Of a stretch of DNA of 64,000 nucleotides, positions 34,475 through 43,329 are shown one piece after another. Position 1 is the stretch's first letter; the number at the start of each line of letters is the position of its first letter. Where the stretch lies: the NCBI RefSeq assembly GCF_018449725.1, contig NZ_JAAVVC010000001.1, positions 310,001-374,000 of the forward strand. The letters are read 5' to 3'. Under the pieces are notes generated by a model that was not told the DNA's origin, ran no database searches, and saw only the letters and a program-made list of their open reading frames with translations. The stretch is from Pseudomonas sp. dw_612 (lineage in GTDB: Bacteria > Pseudomonadota > Gammaproteobacteria > Pseudomonadales > Pseudomonadaceae). A program made the position numbers and the translations under genes.

Positions 34475-35050
34475 ATGAAACCAAGTTTAAACATTCGAAT
34501 TTGCATCTTGATGATAGTTGCATTTTGCATACTATTTTTTGGAGTAGCTATAGCCGGAATATACAACTTCACCAGAACTGCCACCTATGCAGCATTTGCG
34601 AGTTGCTTTATATTATTTTTAACACTTCTTGACATGAGGCAAGATCGAGTACTAAAGGGTTTCTTTTTGATAGGAGCTGGCGTGCTTTACCAAATTGTCT
34701 ACCCGAAGTTCTTCTACATTTTCGTAACAAAGTCACTCATGCCCGCAGATGCCATTGACCATTTCGAAATTTTTGGGCAAGTCATATTATTAGCATGCGC
34801 CGGAGCAGGCGGCAGCATCATCGCTGTTTATGCTGACAAAACGTCTAGTGACAACGAACTAGCTTCAACGGATAATCCAACAACAGAAAAACCCGATATA
34901 GAAAAGATAGTGATCGATAACACCGCACAAATTGAGCAATTAATAAAAAGCACAACAATTCTAAGCAGAAAACTCAACATAATGATAGCGACAACCGCCA
35001 CAGCTATTGTTGCAACAATTACAATTCTAACTATCTCGCTAATGCGATAG
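34475..35050 (+). CDS. Multi-pass membrane protein of unknown function (cargo)
   Basis: A 191-residue very AT-rich gene. Five hydrophobic segments are visible: CILMIVAFCILFFGVAIAGI, ASCFILFLTLL, FFLIGAGVLYQIV, QVILLACAGAGGSIIAVY, and a C-terminal MIATTATAIVATITILTISL. A 50-residue polar, acidic stretch (about 120-168) lies between the fourth and fifth. I do not recognise a family. It is not a P2 core gene; it sits between S and V next to an oppositely oriented pair and may belong with it as a membrane effector or be a separate exclusion protein. Confidence 0.6.
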   Translation: MKPSLNIRICILMIVAFCILFFGVAIAGIYNFTRTATYAAFASCFILFLTLLDMRQDRVLKGFFLIGAGVLYQIVYPKFFYIFVTKSLMPADAIDHFEIFGQVILLACAGAGGSIIAVYADKTSSDNELASTDNPTTEKPDIEKIVIDNTAQIEQLIKSTTILSRKLNIMIATTATAIVATITILTISLMR

Positions 35051-35187
35051 ATTTCACAGTATAGAAAATGGCATCAGCAATGACGCCATTTGACCTAACA
35101 CCCGACTCAGATCCAGCGTGCTTAAAAGTAGCACAGCAAACGATTAATAAGTCACGCACATCGTCTCTATTGTAAATATCAGTCTCT

Positions 35188-35727
35188 TTATTGAGCAGAC
35201 ACAAACGGAAAATTATTAATTACATCATCAGCCAGTCTATAAATGTCAGTATAACCATGAGCCCGAGCAAGCTTAGGCTTCCAGTAACGTCCATGAGCTA
35301 ACCAATGCCTAAATGCCAAAGCTCCTTTTAACTCTCTGACATAAACAATTGACGATGGCGCGTAGCGCTTCCATGCATCCAAAATATCATCAAAACCAAT
35401 TTTGTTTTTATGACGACCATACAGCTTCATATAAGCCCGACTAAGTGGATCTTTGAGTTTTGAATCCACTCGCTGCAAGTAATCTAATCGAAATTTTGCT
35501 TCCAACGATGCTAGTATTGTTAGACATATCGATATTTCCAACTCACGCTGCGCTTTTCTATAATCGCTCAAAATTTGAGCTGGCATTGAAAAAGCGTGAC
35601 GACTTAGAAATGACGGGCTGTCTTCAGCATAGAAGACAGTCATAGAGGAACTAACGACGTCAAAATGGTCGGCAATTTCAGAAAGTTCAAGATTCATCCC
35701 AGAAGGAATGAATTCAATTCTTTTCAT
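35188..35727 (-). CDS. HEPN-like protein, candidate toxin/abortive-infection RNase (cargo)
   Basis: A 179-residue, mostly helical protein. Near the C-terminus LKGALAFRHWLAHGRYW contains Arg140-X4-His145, the R-X4-6-H pattern of HEPN ribonucleases; the preceding helix (LEISICLTILASLEAKFRLD) fits the HEPN core. Its ATG overlaps the upstream gene's stop (ATGA), so the two are coupled. The pair runs against the tail operon and is AT-rich, typical of acquired defence cargo. A HEPN RNase with the upstream protein as sensor or antitoxin is the likeliest reading; the family itself is not recognised. Confidence 0.6.
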   Translation of the reverse strand: MKRIEFIPSGMNLELSEIADHFDVVSSSMTVFYAEDSPSFLSRHAFSMPAQILSDYRKAQRELEISICLTILASLEAKFRLDYLQRVDSKLKDPLSRAYMKLYGRHKNKIGFDDILDAWKRYAPSSIVYVRELKGALAFRHWLAHGRYWKPKLARAHGYTDIYRLADDVINNFPFVSAQ

Positions 35728-36404
35728 CGCGCGAGACCCATCAACAAATTCAAAAACTTGTCTACGCTTAATTCCGTATATTTATATGGAGGCCTATTCG
35801 AAACAATTTTCCACTCCCACGGCTCCAGTTTTGCAAGCGCTTCATCTCTTGATTCCGAATCGGTAACAACCTGTTTGGAACCATCATCTATGGTTACTTT
35901 CACACTGATACGCGGGCTATCCCCGCGAACTAATGCGAGCATAGCTCTCCCACTAGGGCCAATCAGATCAACTCTACCTTTTGAACCAATCAGCATAGTC
36001 CCAATCGGGTTGAATATGTATTTAGCATTACCTACCAGAAGCTTGGCGCTATTGACTTGATACGTCCCAAGAGCCTCCTCCATTATTGATATAGGAGCGC
36101 GAACAAACTGAACTGCACCGTCACTTCCATATGGCGAAACGAACCCTTCGATTGTCCGATAGAGTTGATCCAGATAATCCCTCCACTCAGAAATCTCCTT
36201 CTCAGGGTCAAATTTTACACTTTCAACGGTATCGGAATGTTTACTTACAAACTCAGAAAACGATTTGTTTTTTTCCATGAGAACCGTCCACCATTCAATT
36301 CCATTAAAAATTTTAGTCTCTAAGCGAGCTGCTATCCACCAGAAACGTGTCTTTACGAAAGGGATACACCCAAAAAACATTATGTCATATTGAATTGAGT
36401 TCAT
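35724..36404 (-). CDS. Partner protein of the HEPN-like gene, unknown (cargo)
   Basis: A 226-residue protein with no recognised domain. The N-terminal part is aromatic-rich (IPFVKTRFWWIAARLE), a helical middle follows (WRDYLDQLYRTIEGFVSPY) and the C-terminal half looks beta-rich (VGNAKYIFNPIGTMLIGSKG, ISVKVTIDDGSKQVVTD). No signal peptide or membrane helix is certain. The start could also be ATG 36380 or the Met of MEKNKSF; no strong ribosome site decides it. First gene of the two-gene leftward module; it may be the antitoxin or trigger-sensing partner. Confidence 0.55.
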   Translation of the reverse strand: MNSIQYDIMFFGCIPFVKTRFWWIAARLETKIFNGIEWWTVLMEKNKSFSEFVSKHSDTVESVKFDPEKEISEWRDYLDQLYRTIEGFVSPYGSDGAVQFVRAPISIMEEALGTYQVNSAKLLVGNAKYIFNPIGTMLIGSKGRVDLIGPSGRAMLALVRGDSPRISVKVTIDDGSKQVVTDSESRDEALAKLEPWEWKIVSNRPPYKYTELSVDKFLNLLMGLAR

Positions 36405-36541
36405 CTTTCTGCGTTTTTGGCTCTCGTGTATTGCAAATCGCCTCGTTTAGAGCGTAACGACTCAGCTGATGCCCTGTCTTCTCCTCCTTTACAAGATACC
36501 AACGCTGCCATGAACCGCCTTGTGGAGCCACCATCGGCACC

Positions 36542-37114
36542 ATGAACGACTTACCCACCCTGATCCGCCTGATTGAAAACCTCATACGCTTCGGCACCAT
36601 CGCCGAAACCCAGATGAAGCCTCCACGCGTGCGAGTCAAAACCGGCGCCCTCACCACCAACTGGCTCCCGTGGATTACCCCGCGCGCCGGAGCCGACCGA
36701 GAATGGAACCCACCAACCATTAACGAACAAGTCATCCTATTCAGCCCCTCCGGCCAACTCGGCAATGGCATTGTCCTCACCGGCCTATTCAGCGACCACA
36801 TCCCCGCCAACGGCGACCGCGAGGGCCTGCACCGTCGTACCTACCGCGACGGCGCCGTCATCGAATACGACAGCATCGCCCACCACCTAAACGCCACCCT
36901 GCCAGAAGGCGGCACCACGAAATTGATCAGCCAAGGCGGCATCCACATCGTCGGCCCTATCACCCACAAAGGCGACTACACCCAAACCGGCAACCAATCC
37001 ATCACCGGCAAAATCACCGCCTCGGTGGATGTGGTCGCAGCCAACATCAGCTTGGTCAAACACCCCCACGGCGGCGTCATGTCCGGCGGTGGCATCACAG
37101 GCCTGCCGCAATGA
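36542..37114 (+). CDS. V: Baseplate spike protein (P2 gpV-like)
   Basis: A 190-residue spike protein that pierces the outer membrane. It has the family OB-fold start (TLIRLIENLIRFGTIAETQM), PRVRVKTGALTTNWLPWITP and a C-terminal beta-helix ending in VKHPHGGVMSGGGITGLPQ, where the His residues can bind an apical metal. It overlaps W by 4 bases. It restarts the core tail operon after the cargo patch. Confidence 0.92.
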   Translation: MNDLPTLIRLIENLIRFGTIAETQMKPPRVRVKTGALTTNWLPWITPRAGADREWNPPTINEQVILFSPSGQLGNGIVLTGLFSDHIPANGDREGLHRRTYRDGAVIEYDSIAHHLNATLPEGGTTKLISQGGIHIVGPITHKGDYTQTGNQSITGKITASVDVVAANISLVKHPHGGVMSGGGITGLPQ

Positions 37115-37455
37115 ACCGAGAAACCGGCGCCACCATCGACTTGGTCGAACACATCACCCAGTCCGTCACCGACATTCTGACCACTCGCCTCGGCACCCGC
37201 GTCATGCGCCGCGAGTACGGCAGCTTGTTGCCCGAGCTGGTGGATCAGCCATTCAACGAATTCATCCGCTTGCAGGCCTACGCCGCCACTGTCATGGCCC
37301 TGATGCGCTGGGAACCGCGTATCAGCCTCAGTCGTGTGCAATTATTCGGCGCCACGTTGGCCGGCCAATCGATCCTGGACCTTGAGGGCAGCCTCGTCGA
37401 TAGCAACGAGCGGCTGAGCCTGAGCGTCCCCCTGCGCCTGGGAGGCAGCGCATGA
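37111..37455 (+). CDS. W: Baseplate protein (P2 gpW-like, gp25 family)
   Basis: A 114-residue GPW/gp25-family protein (LVEHITQSVTDILTTRLGTR, VMRREYGSLLPELVDQPFNE), which forms part of the baseplate ring and sheath start. It overlaps genes on both sides by 4 bases. Confidence 0.93.
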   Translation: MNRETGATIDLVEHITQSVTDILTTRLGTRVMRREYGSLLPELVDQPFNEFIRLQAYAATVMALMRWEPRISLSRVQLFGATLAGQSILDLEGSLVDSNERLSLSVPLRLGGSA

Positions 37456-38369
37456 ACACGTTCGTCGCCATCGACCTGAGCCAGCTCCCGGCGCCGCAGG
37501 TCGTTGAACAGATCGATTATGAGCAGATCCTTGCCGAGCGCAAGGCGTATGCCATCGGCCTTTGGCCGTCCGAGGAACAAGCGGAAATCGCGGCGCGCCT
37601 CAACATGGAATCCGAGCCGCTGACCAAACTGCTCGAGGAAAACGCTTACCGCGAAATGATCTGGCGCCAGCGGGTCAATGAGGCCTCGGTGGCGAACATG
37701 CTCGCCCTGGCCAAGGGCGCCGACCTGGAGAACCTGGCCGCGAACTACAACGTGAAGCGCTTGGTCATTCAGGTGGCCAACGCTTCGGCTACGCCACCTA
37801 TTCCAAAGCTGATGGAAAGCGACGACAGCCTGCGCGAGCGCGCGCAAATGGCCTGGGAAGGCCTGAGCACTGCCGGCCCGCGCAACAGCTACATTTTCCA
37901 CGCCCGTTCCGCCGACGGTCGCGTGGCCGACGCCACCGCAGAAAGTCCTAAACCCGCCGAAGCGGTCATCACCGTGCAATCGGCACTGGGCGACGGCAGT
38001 GCCTCGGCGGATTTACTGGCCGCCGTTAAAGCCTACCTGAGCGACGACGACCGCCGCCCATTGGGCGATCGCCTGAAGGTACAGAGCGCGCAGATCATCC
38101 GGTACGAAGTTAACGCCAAGCTCTACCTACTGACCTCGGGGCCAGAATCAGAACTGATCCTGAAAGCGGCCAAAGAACGACTGCTGAAGTTTGTGCACCA
38201 ACGCCGTCGATTGGGTCTGGAGATTTCCGAATCAATTCTCCACGCCTCGCTGCACGTCGAGGGTGTTCGCAAGGTGGTGCTCGATGATTGGGACGACATT
38301 GTCGCCACGCCTTACCAGGCGCCCTACTGCACCGACATCGACCTGTCGCTGGGGCTTGATCATGACTGA
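37452..38369 (+). CDS. J: Baseplate assembly protein (P2 gpJ-like)
   Basis: A 305-residue baseplate wedge protein (EQIDYEQILAERKAYAIGLW, then ENAYREMIWRQRVNEA, AMLALAKGADLENLA-type segment). It forms the outer baseplate with gpI and carries tail fibres. The stop overlaps the gpI start. Confidence 0.93.
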   Translation: MNTFVAIDLSQLPAPQVVEQIDYEQILAERKAYAIGLWPSEEQAEIAARLNMESEPLTKLLEENAYREMIWRQRVNEASVANMLALAKGADLENLAANYNVKRLVIQVANASATPPIPKLMESDDSLRERAQMAWEGLSTAGPRNSYIFHARSADGRVADATAESPKPAEAVITVQSALGDGSASADLLAAVKAYLSDDDRRPLGDRLKVQSAQIIRYEVNAKLYLLTSGPESELILKAAKERLLKFVHQRRRLGLEISESILHASLHVEGVRKVVLDDWDDIVATPYQAPYCTDIDLSLGLDHD

Positions 38370-38985
38370 CCTTTCACTGTTGCCGCGCAACGCCACACCG
38401 CTGGAACATCTCGCCGCTCAAGCCCTGGCTCAAATCCAGCGCGTACCGATCCCAGTGCGCCAGCTCTACAACCCCGAACTCTGCCCTCTGCCGTTGCTGC
38501 CCTACTTGGCCTGGGCGTTCTCGGTAGACCGCTGGGACAGTCAATGGCCCGAGGCAGCCAAGCGCTCGGCCATCCGCTCCGCGTACTACATCCACTCGCG
38601 CAAAGGCACCCTCGGCTCATTGCGTCGCGTCGTCGAGCCACTGGGATTTGAGATTGAAGTCGTGGAATGGTGGCAGACCGCGCCCCAGGGCCCCCACGCG
38701 ACGTTTGCCCTGAACATCAGCGTGTCCGAAACCGGCATCACCCAACAGATGTATCAGGAACTGACCTGGCTCATCGACGACGCCAAGCCCCTCACCCGCC
38801 ACCTGACGCGCCTCGCCATCATTCTGGAAACCCGAGTCGATACCCATGCCGCCATTGCCGTCGATGACGGCGACGAAATCGATGTGTATCCGTGGGCAAA
38901 CCCGGATATTGACGTATTCATCCAAGGCTATGGCGGCACCTGCATTTACACCCTCGACGAACTGGACGTGTACCTTCATGGTTGA
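38362..38985 (+). CDS. I: Baseplate/tail protein (P2 gpI-like)
   Basis: A 207-residue phage tail protein I (MTDLSLLPRNATPLEHLAAQ, CPLPLLPYLAWAFSVDRWD, RKGTLGSLRRVVEPLGFEIE). It joins the baseplate wedge to the fibre. ATG 38362 lies inside the end of J; the stop lies inside the start of the fibre gene. Confidence 0.93.
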   Translation: MTDLSLLPRNATPLEHLAAQALAQIQRVPIPVRQLYNPELCPLPLLPYLAWAFSVDRWDSQWPEAAKRSAIRSAYYIHSRKGTLGSLRRVVEPLGFEIEVVEWWQTAPQGPHATFALNISVSETGITQQMYQELTWLIDDAKPLTRHLTRLAIILETRVDTHAAIAVDDGDEIDVYPWANPDIDVFIQGYGGTCIYTLDELDVYLHG

Positions 38986-40486
38986 TAAGAACACCCTTTT
39001 CGGCGGCATGCTCACCACCCTTGGAGCCGCCAAAAAAACCAACTGCGATGCTTTGGGCATTCCCTGGGAGCCGAGCTACATACTGATCGGCGATACCAAC
39101 GGTACCGACCCGGCGCCTGATCCGTCGCAAACGCAGCTGATCAATCAGGTGCACCGCGCGCACCTCAATCAACTCCGCGTCTCTCCCACCGATCCTAACG
39201 TGTTGATTGCAGAGGTCGTGCTTCCGCCCGAGGTCGGCGGCTGGTGGATGAGGGAGCTGGCTCTTGAAGATAAGGACGGCGTGTTCTCGGCAGTCGCGAA
39301 CCTGGCGCCCAGCTACAAACCGTTACTGGCCCAAGGCTCGGGACGCAACCAGGTGGTGCGGATGCACATCATCACCAACGGTACCGCCAACATTCAGCTC
39401 AAGATCGATCCGGCCGTGGTGTTGGCCACCCGCGACTACGTGGATCGGTCCGTTAATGCCGGCGCAGCCTTCACCACTGTGTCGTCATCCAGAACATTGA
39501 AACCCAAAGAAATGGGCTTCGTTCTGATCGACGCCAGCGCGGGGGCGCTGAACATTCAATTGCCACCGGCCAACGCCACCTTGGGTACACGCGAGGTGAT
39601 TGTTCACCGCAAAGACAACAGCATCAATCGCCTGGTCATCAAGACGGGAAGCAAAGACATGCTGAAATTCCATACTCATCTGAACCCCAAGGGCTATCCC
39701 TTCCTGGTGCTGATGGGCGCGGGCGATTGGTGGCGTTTGCGCAGCGATGGGGCCGGGAGTTGGTGGCCGGTTGGGCGCTTCGATAGCACAACGCTGGGTC
39801 GCCCAGTCTTCGAGACGACCACCGTGTTCAGTCCCGGCGGTTACGGCGCCATGAATGGGCAATTGCTTAAGAGAGATGAATGGCCGTGGCTGTGGGATCA
39901 CGCACAGCAGTCGGGAATGCTCCACCCGGATAAACAGCAATACCTGGAGGGTGCATGGACCTTTGGGGATTACAAATCGACGTTCCGTATACCTGAAGCA
40001 CGAGGTGAATTTTTCAGGGTGCTCGACGATGACCGGCTCGTCGATAAATCCACCCTGAAGGGAGTCACCAAAGCCGGTAGCCCTGTTATTACCGATCTTA
40101 GAGGCCGCACGCGCGTAAAGATTGGAATGACGTTAGAAGGTGGCGATTTTCCGAAGGGTACAACCATTATTTCATTCGGCGAATCCGAGGTTACCGCCTC
40201 CAACCCATCAAGAACGGATGGCGCTGGGGAGTGGCAAGTACTCGGACGGATAGCCGGCTCATGGTCACCCGATAATTTTGAGCGTCACACCCACTCCGTC
40301 TCTTTCGGATCAGGTTCGGGCGACCGTGTAGCACTTCTTCCTTCACCCACCTCACTCACGGGTGGCAACGCTCACCTGAACCATGTCGTGGCCAGAAATA
40401 CGTCTCCCCCCTTCATCGGGCGCGTCGGTGACGAAGAAACCCGCCCCCGCAACATTGCCTACCCCGGCCGTATCAAAATGATTTGA
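38978..40486 (+). CDS. H: Tail fibre protein (P2 gpH-like)
   Basis: A 502-residue fibre. Residues 1-165 are a DUF3751-type baseplate-attachment domain (FGGMLTTLGAAKKTNCDALG, VLPPEVGGWWMRELALEDKD). The middle has a beta-rich shaft and a collar-like domain (WTFGDYKSTFRIPEARGEF). The tip contains FERHTHSVSFGSGSGDR, the HxH metal-binding pattern of T4-like needle tips. The C-terminal half probably decides the host receptor. It is followed by its chaperone. Confidence 0.88.
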   Translation: MVDKNTLFGGMLTTLGAAKKTNCDALGIPWEPSYILIGDTNGTDPAPDPSQTQLINQVHRAHLNQLRVSPTDPNVLIAEVVLPPEVGGWWMRELALEDKDGVFSAVANLAPSYKPLLAQGSGRNQVVRMHIITNGTANIQLKIDPAVVLATRDYVDRSVNAGAAFTTVSSSRTLKPKEMGFVLIDASAGALNIQLPPANATLGTREVIVHRKDNSINRLVIKTGSKDMLKFHTHLNPKGYPFLVLMGAGDWWRLRSDGAGSWWPVGRFDSTTLGRPVFETTTVFSPGGYGAMNGQLLKRDEWPWLWDHAQQSGMLHPDKQQYLEGAWTFGDYKSTFRIPEARGEFFRVLDDDRLVDKSTLKGVTKAGSPVITDLRGRTRVKIGMTLEGGDFPKGTTIISFGESEVTASNPSRTDGAGEWQVLGRIAGSWSPDNFERHTHSVSFGSGSGDRVALLPSPTSLTGGNAHLNHVVARNTSPPFIGRVGDEETRPRNIAYPGRIKMI

Positions 40487-40493
40487 GGTCCTG

Positions 40494-41057
40494 ATGATTA
40501 CCTATTTGATTGACGAAGCAGGTGCCCTGTCCGGCCCAGTCACGTTCCCCGACATTCCCGGTTTCGGCCCGCAACTGCCCGGCAATGCGGTGCAAGTTCC
40601 AAAAACATTGGCGCCTCCAGAGCCAGGCAAAACCTGGGCGTTGCTCAATGGAGAAGTCCAACAAGCACGCGACCAACGAGGCACCGCTTACCGCACCGCA
40701 GACGGTACGCAACAATCATGGCAACAGTTGGGTGAACTGCCCGAAGGGCTCACCACCCAGCCGTGGCCAGGCGAACACTTCAAATGGATCAACGAGCAAT
40801 GGACCCTCGACGAGCCTGCCCAACGTGCTGCGCAAAGTGCCCAAGCCCTGGAACATCGAGACAACTTGCTGCGTGATGCGCAACTGCGTATCGCGCCGCT
40901 TCAGTACGCAGAAAAATTGGGCAGCGCCACACCTGAAGAACTGGCGTCCCTACTTGATTGGATGCGCTACAGCGTGGAACTCAACCGCATCGAGCAGCAA
41001 GAACACTTCCCCAACAACGTTGTCTGGCCAACGCTGCCCCAAACGCAACGCCGCTAA
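40494..41057 (+). CDS. Tail fibre assembly chaperone
   Basis: A 187-residue protein with a C-terminal DUF4376/Tfa-type helical region (QALEHRDNLLRDAQLRIAPL, LGSATPEELASLLDWMRYSV). It probably helps the preceding fibre trimerise. ATG 40494 follows GAGGTCCTG. Confidence 0.82.
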   Translation: MITYLIDEAGALSGPVTFPDIPGFGPQLPGNAVQVPKTLAPPEPGKTWALLNGEVQQARDQRGTAYRTADGTQQSWQQLGELPEGLTTQPWPGEHFKWINEQWTLDEPAQRAAQSAQALEHRDNLLRDAQLRIAPLQYAEKLGSATPEELASLLDWMRYSVELNRIEQQEHFPNNVVWPTLPQTQRR

Positions 41058-41163
41058 CCATCGCGATCTGTAGGCATGCCCCCTACAACCCTCACTGCGC
41101 GACGAAATGATGCGCGCGCGGCAACCTGTGCACCGACTCAACCCTCACAGCACAGGCTGCCCC

Positions 41164-42333
41164 ATGTCCGATTATCTTCACGGCGTGCGAGTCATCGAAC
41201 TCAACGATGGCTCACGCCCCATCCGCAGTATTCCGACCGCCGTCATCGGCATGGTGTGCACCGCCGACGATGCCGACGCAACGGTCTTTCCGTTTGACAC
41301 CCCCGTCCTGATTACCAACGTTCAGACCGCCATCGGCAAGGCCGGCGAAAAAGGCACCCTCTCCGCCAGCCTGCAAGCCATCGCCGACCAGACCAAACCC
41401 TACGTCATCGTCGTCCGCGTCAAAGAGGGCCAGGACGAAAACGAGACCACCAGCGCCCTGATCGGCACCACCACCGACACCGGGAAATACACCGGCATGA
41501 AAGCCCTGCTCGCCGCCAAGTCGAGGCTTGGCCTGGTGCCGCGCATTCTCGGCGTGCCGGGTTTGGACTCCCAACCCGTCGCCGCAGCCCTCGTATCCAT
41601 CGCCCAGCAGTTGCGAGCATTCGCTTATGTCAGCGCCTGGGGCTGCCACACCAAGGAGGAAGCCGTCGCCTACCGCAACTACTTCGGCGCCCGCGAAGTC
41701 ATGCTCATCTGGCCGGATTTCTTGAGCTGGGACACGGCGACCGACAGGACCGTGACCGCTGCGGCCGTCGCACGCGCCCTGGGCCTGCGCGCCAAGATCG
41801 ATCAGCAAACCGGCTGGCACAAAACCCTGTCCAACATCGCCGTCAACGGCGTCACCGGCATCAACGCCGACGTGTTCTGGGACCTGCAAAACCCGTCCAC
41901 CGATGCCAATTACCTCAATGGCCACGAAGTCACCACGCTGATCAACGAGGGCGGCCTGCGCTTCTGGGGCAGCCGCACGTGCAGTGACGATCCGTTGTTT
42001 GCTTTCGAGAGCTACACCCGTACCGCGCAAGTCCTGGCCGACACCATGGCCGGCACGCAGATGTGGGCCATGGACAAACCGCTGCACGCCTCCCTGGTGA
42101 GGGACATGATCGAGGGCGTGAACGCTGAGTTCCGCAGCAAAGTGTCGGCCGGCTACCTGATCGGCGGCAATTGCTGGTACCCCGACGACATCAACACCAA
42201 GGACACCCTTAAAGCCGGCAAGCTCTGGCTCGATTACGACTACACGCCGGTCCCGCCGCTGGAAGACCTCACCCTACGCCAGCGCATCACCGACCGTTAC
42301 CTCATCAACTTCGCCAGCCAGATCAACCGCTAA
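41164..42333 (+). CDS. FI: Contractile tail sheath protein (P2 FI-like)
   Basis: A 389-residue sheath protein (MSDYLHGVRVIELNDGSRPI, STAVIGMVCTADDADAT-type segment, YEAKVDFDYTPVPPLEDL-like end, here LWLDYDYTPVPPLEDLT). It contracts to drive the tube through the envelope. ATG 41164. Confidence 0.93.
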   Translation: MSDYLHGVRVIELNDGSRPIRSIPTAVIGMVCTADDADATVFPFDTPVLITNVQTAIGKAGEKGTLSASLQAIADQTKPYVIVVRVKEGQDENETTSALIGTTTDTGKYTGMKALLAAKSRLGLVPRILGVPGLDSQPVAAALVSIAQQLRAFAYVSAWGCHTKEEAVAYRNYFGAREVMLIWPDFLSWDTATDRTVTAAAVARALGLRAKIDQQTGWHKTLSNIAVNGVTGINADVFWDLQNPSTDANYLNGHEVTTLINEGGLRFWGSRTCSDDPLFAFESYTRTAQVLADTMAGTQMWAMDKPLHASLVRDMIEGVNAEFRSKVSAGYLIGGNCWYPDDINTKDTLKAGKLWLDYDYTPVPPLEDLTLRQRITDRYLINFASQINR

Positions 42334-42348
42334 TCGGAGACCAGCGCC

Positions 42349-42864
42349 ATGGCCATGCCGCGCAAACTCAAAAACCTCAACTTGTTCAACGATGCCAACA
42401 GCTACGTCGGCGTCGTCAAGTCGGTCACCCTGCCGCCCCTGGGTCGCAAGATGGAAGCCTATCGCGGTGGAGGCATGAACGGCCCCGTGAAGGCCGACCT
42501 GGGCTTCTCCGACGACGGCATCCAGTTCGAATGGAAGACCGGCGGCCTCGACCTGATTTCCCTGCGTCAGTTCGGCGCGGTCAATGCATCGGGTATTGCA
42601 CTGCGCTTTGCGGGCTCGTTCCAGCAGGACGACACCGGCGACGTCAGCGCCGTCGAAGTGGTCCTGCGCGGTCGCCACGAAACCATCGAAATGGGCGACC
42701 ACGAACCCGGCGAAGACACCGAACACAGCGTCACCACCACCTGTTCCTACTACAAGCTGATCGTCGATAACGAAGACATCATCGAGATCGACTTGCTCAA
42801 CTTCATCGAGAAGGTCAACGGCGTGGACATGCTCGAAAAGCAACGCGCCGCCATTGGCCTCTAA
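42349..42864 (+). CDS. FII: Tail tube protein (P2 FII-like)
   Basis: A 171-residue major tail tube protein (MAMPRKLKNLNLFNDANSYV, VTLPPLGRKMEAYRGGGMN). It stacks as hexamers inside the sheath. It follows the sheath gene by 15 bases. Confidence 0.93.
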   Translation: MAMPRKLKNLNLFNDANSYVGVVKSVTLPPLGRKMEAYRGGGMNGPVKADLGFSDDGIQFEWKTGGLDLISLRQFGAVNASGIALRFAGSFQQDDTGDVSAVEVVLRGRHETIEMGDHEPGEDTEHSVTTTCSYYKLIVDNEDIIEIDLLNFIEKVNGVDMLEKQRAAIGL

Positions 42865-42880
42865 CCCCAAGGACGACCCC

Positions 42881-43201
42881 ATGCAGACCGTTGAAATTCA
42901 ACCCGTCATCGAAGACAACACCGTCACCCTCGACACGCCGATCACACGCGGCAAGACCACCATCGACACCCTCACCTTACGCAAACCGCAGTCCGGCGAA
43001 CTGCGCGGCGTGCAGTTGGTGGAGCTGCTGAACATGGACGTGGCGACCCTGATCAAAATACTGCCGCGCCTCACCTCCCCCGGCATCACTGCCCAGGAGG
43101 CGGCGGGCATGGACCCGGCCGACCTGCTCGCGTGCGGCAGCAAGATCTCCGGTTTTTTGTTGCAGAAATCGGTGAAGACGGACGCCTCCCTCGTTGCGTA
43201 G
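42881..43201 (+). CDS. E: Tail assembly protein E
   Basis: A 106-residue tail assembly protein of the P2 gpE family (MQTVEIQPVIEDNTVTLDTP, LRKPQSGELRGVQLVELLN). It probably acts with the frameshifted form E+E' as a chaperone on the tape measure. It contains the slippery heptamer at 43153. ATG 42881 follows AAGGACGACCCC. Confidence 0.92.
   Translation: MQTVEIQPVIEDNTVTLDTPITRGKTTIDTLTLRKPQSGELRGVQLVELLNMDVATLIKILPRLTSPGITAQEAAGMDPADLLACGSKISGFLLQKSVKTDASLVA
43153..43159 (+). other. Minus-1 frameshift slippery heptamer T TTT TTG in gene E
   Basis: TTTTTTG lies in the E frame as T TTT TTG, the same heptamer used in P2 E/E'. A shift back by one base at this place joins E to the E' frame, which is open to 43329. 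Confidence 0.85.
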
Positions 43202-43329
43202 AGGACGCTATGGCCGACCTGGCGGTGGTCTTTCATTGGGCGCCGGCGGATATGGATCACCTGGGCCTGCAAGAACTGATGGAATGGCGCGAGCGCGCCA
43301 GGGTGCGGAGTGTCGCCGATGGCGAATGA
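43160..43329 (+). CDS. E': E' extension, expressed by minus-1 frameshift from E
   Basis: After the shift the frame reads VAEIGEDGRLPRCVEDAMAD and LAVVFHWAPADMDHLGLQEL, ending ADGE. The second part matches the conserved E' tail (phage GpE family, tryptophan in FHW). The full product E+E' would run 42881-43329. In P2 and lambda (G/GT) the fused form links the chaperone to the tape measure. It overlaps the T start by 11 bases. Confidence 0.85.
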
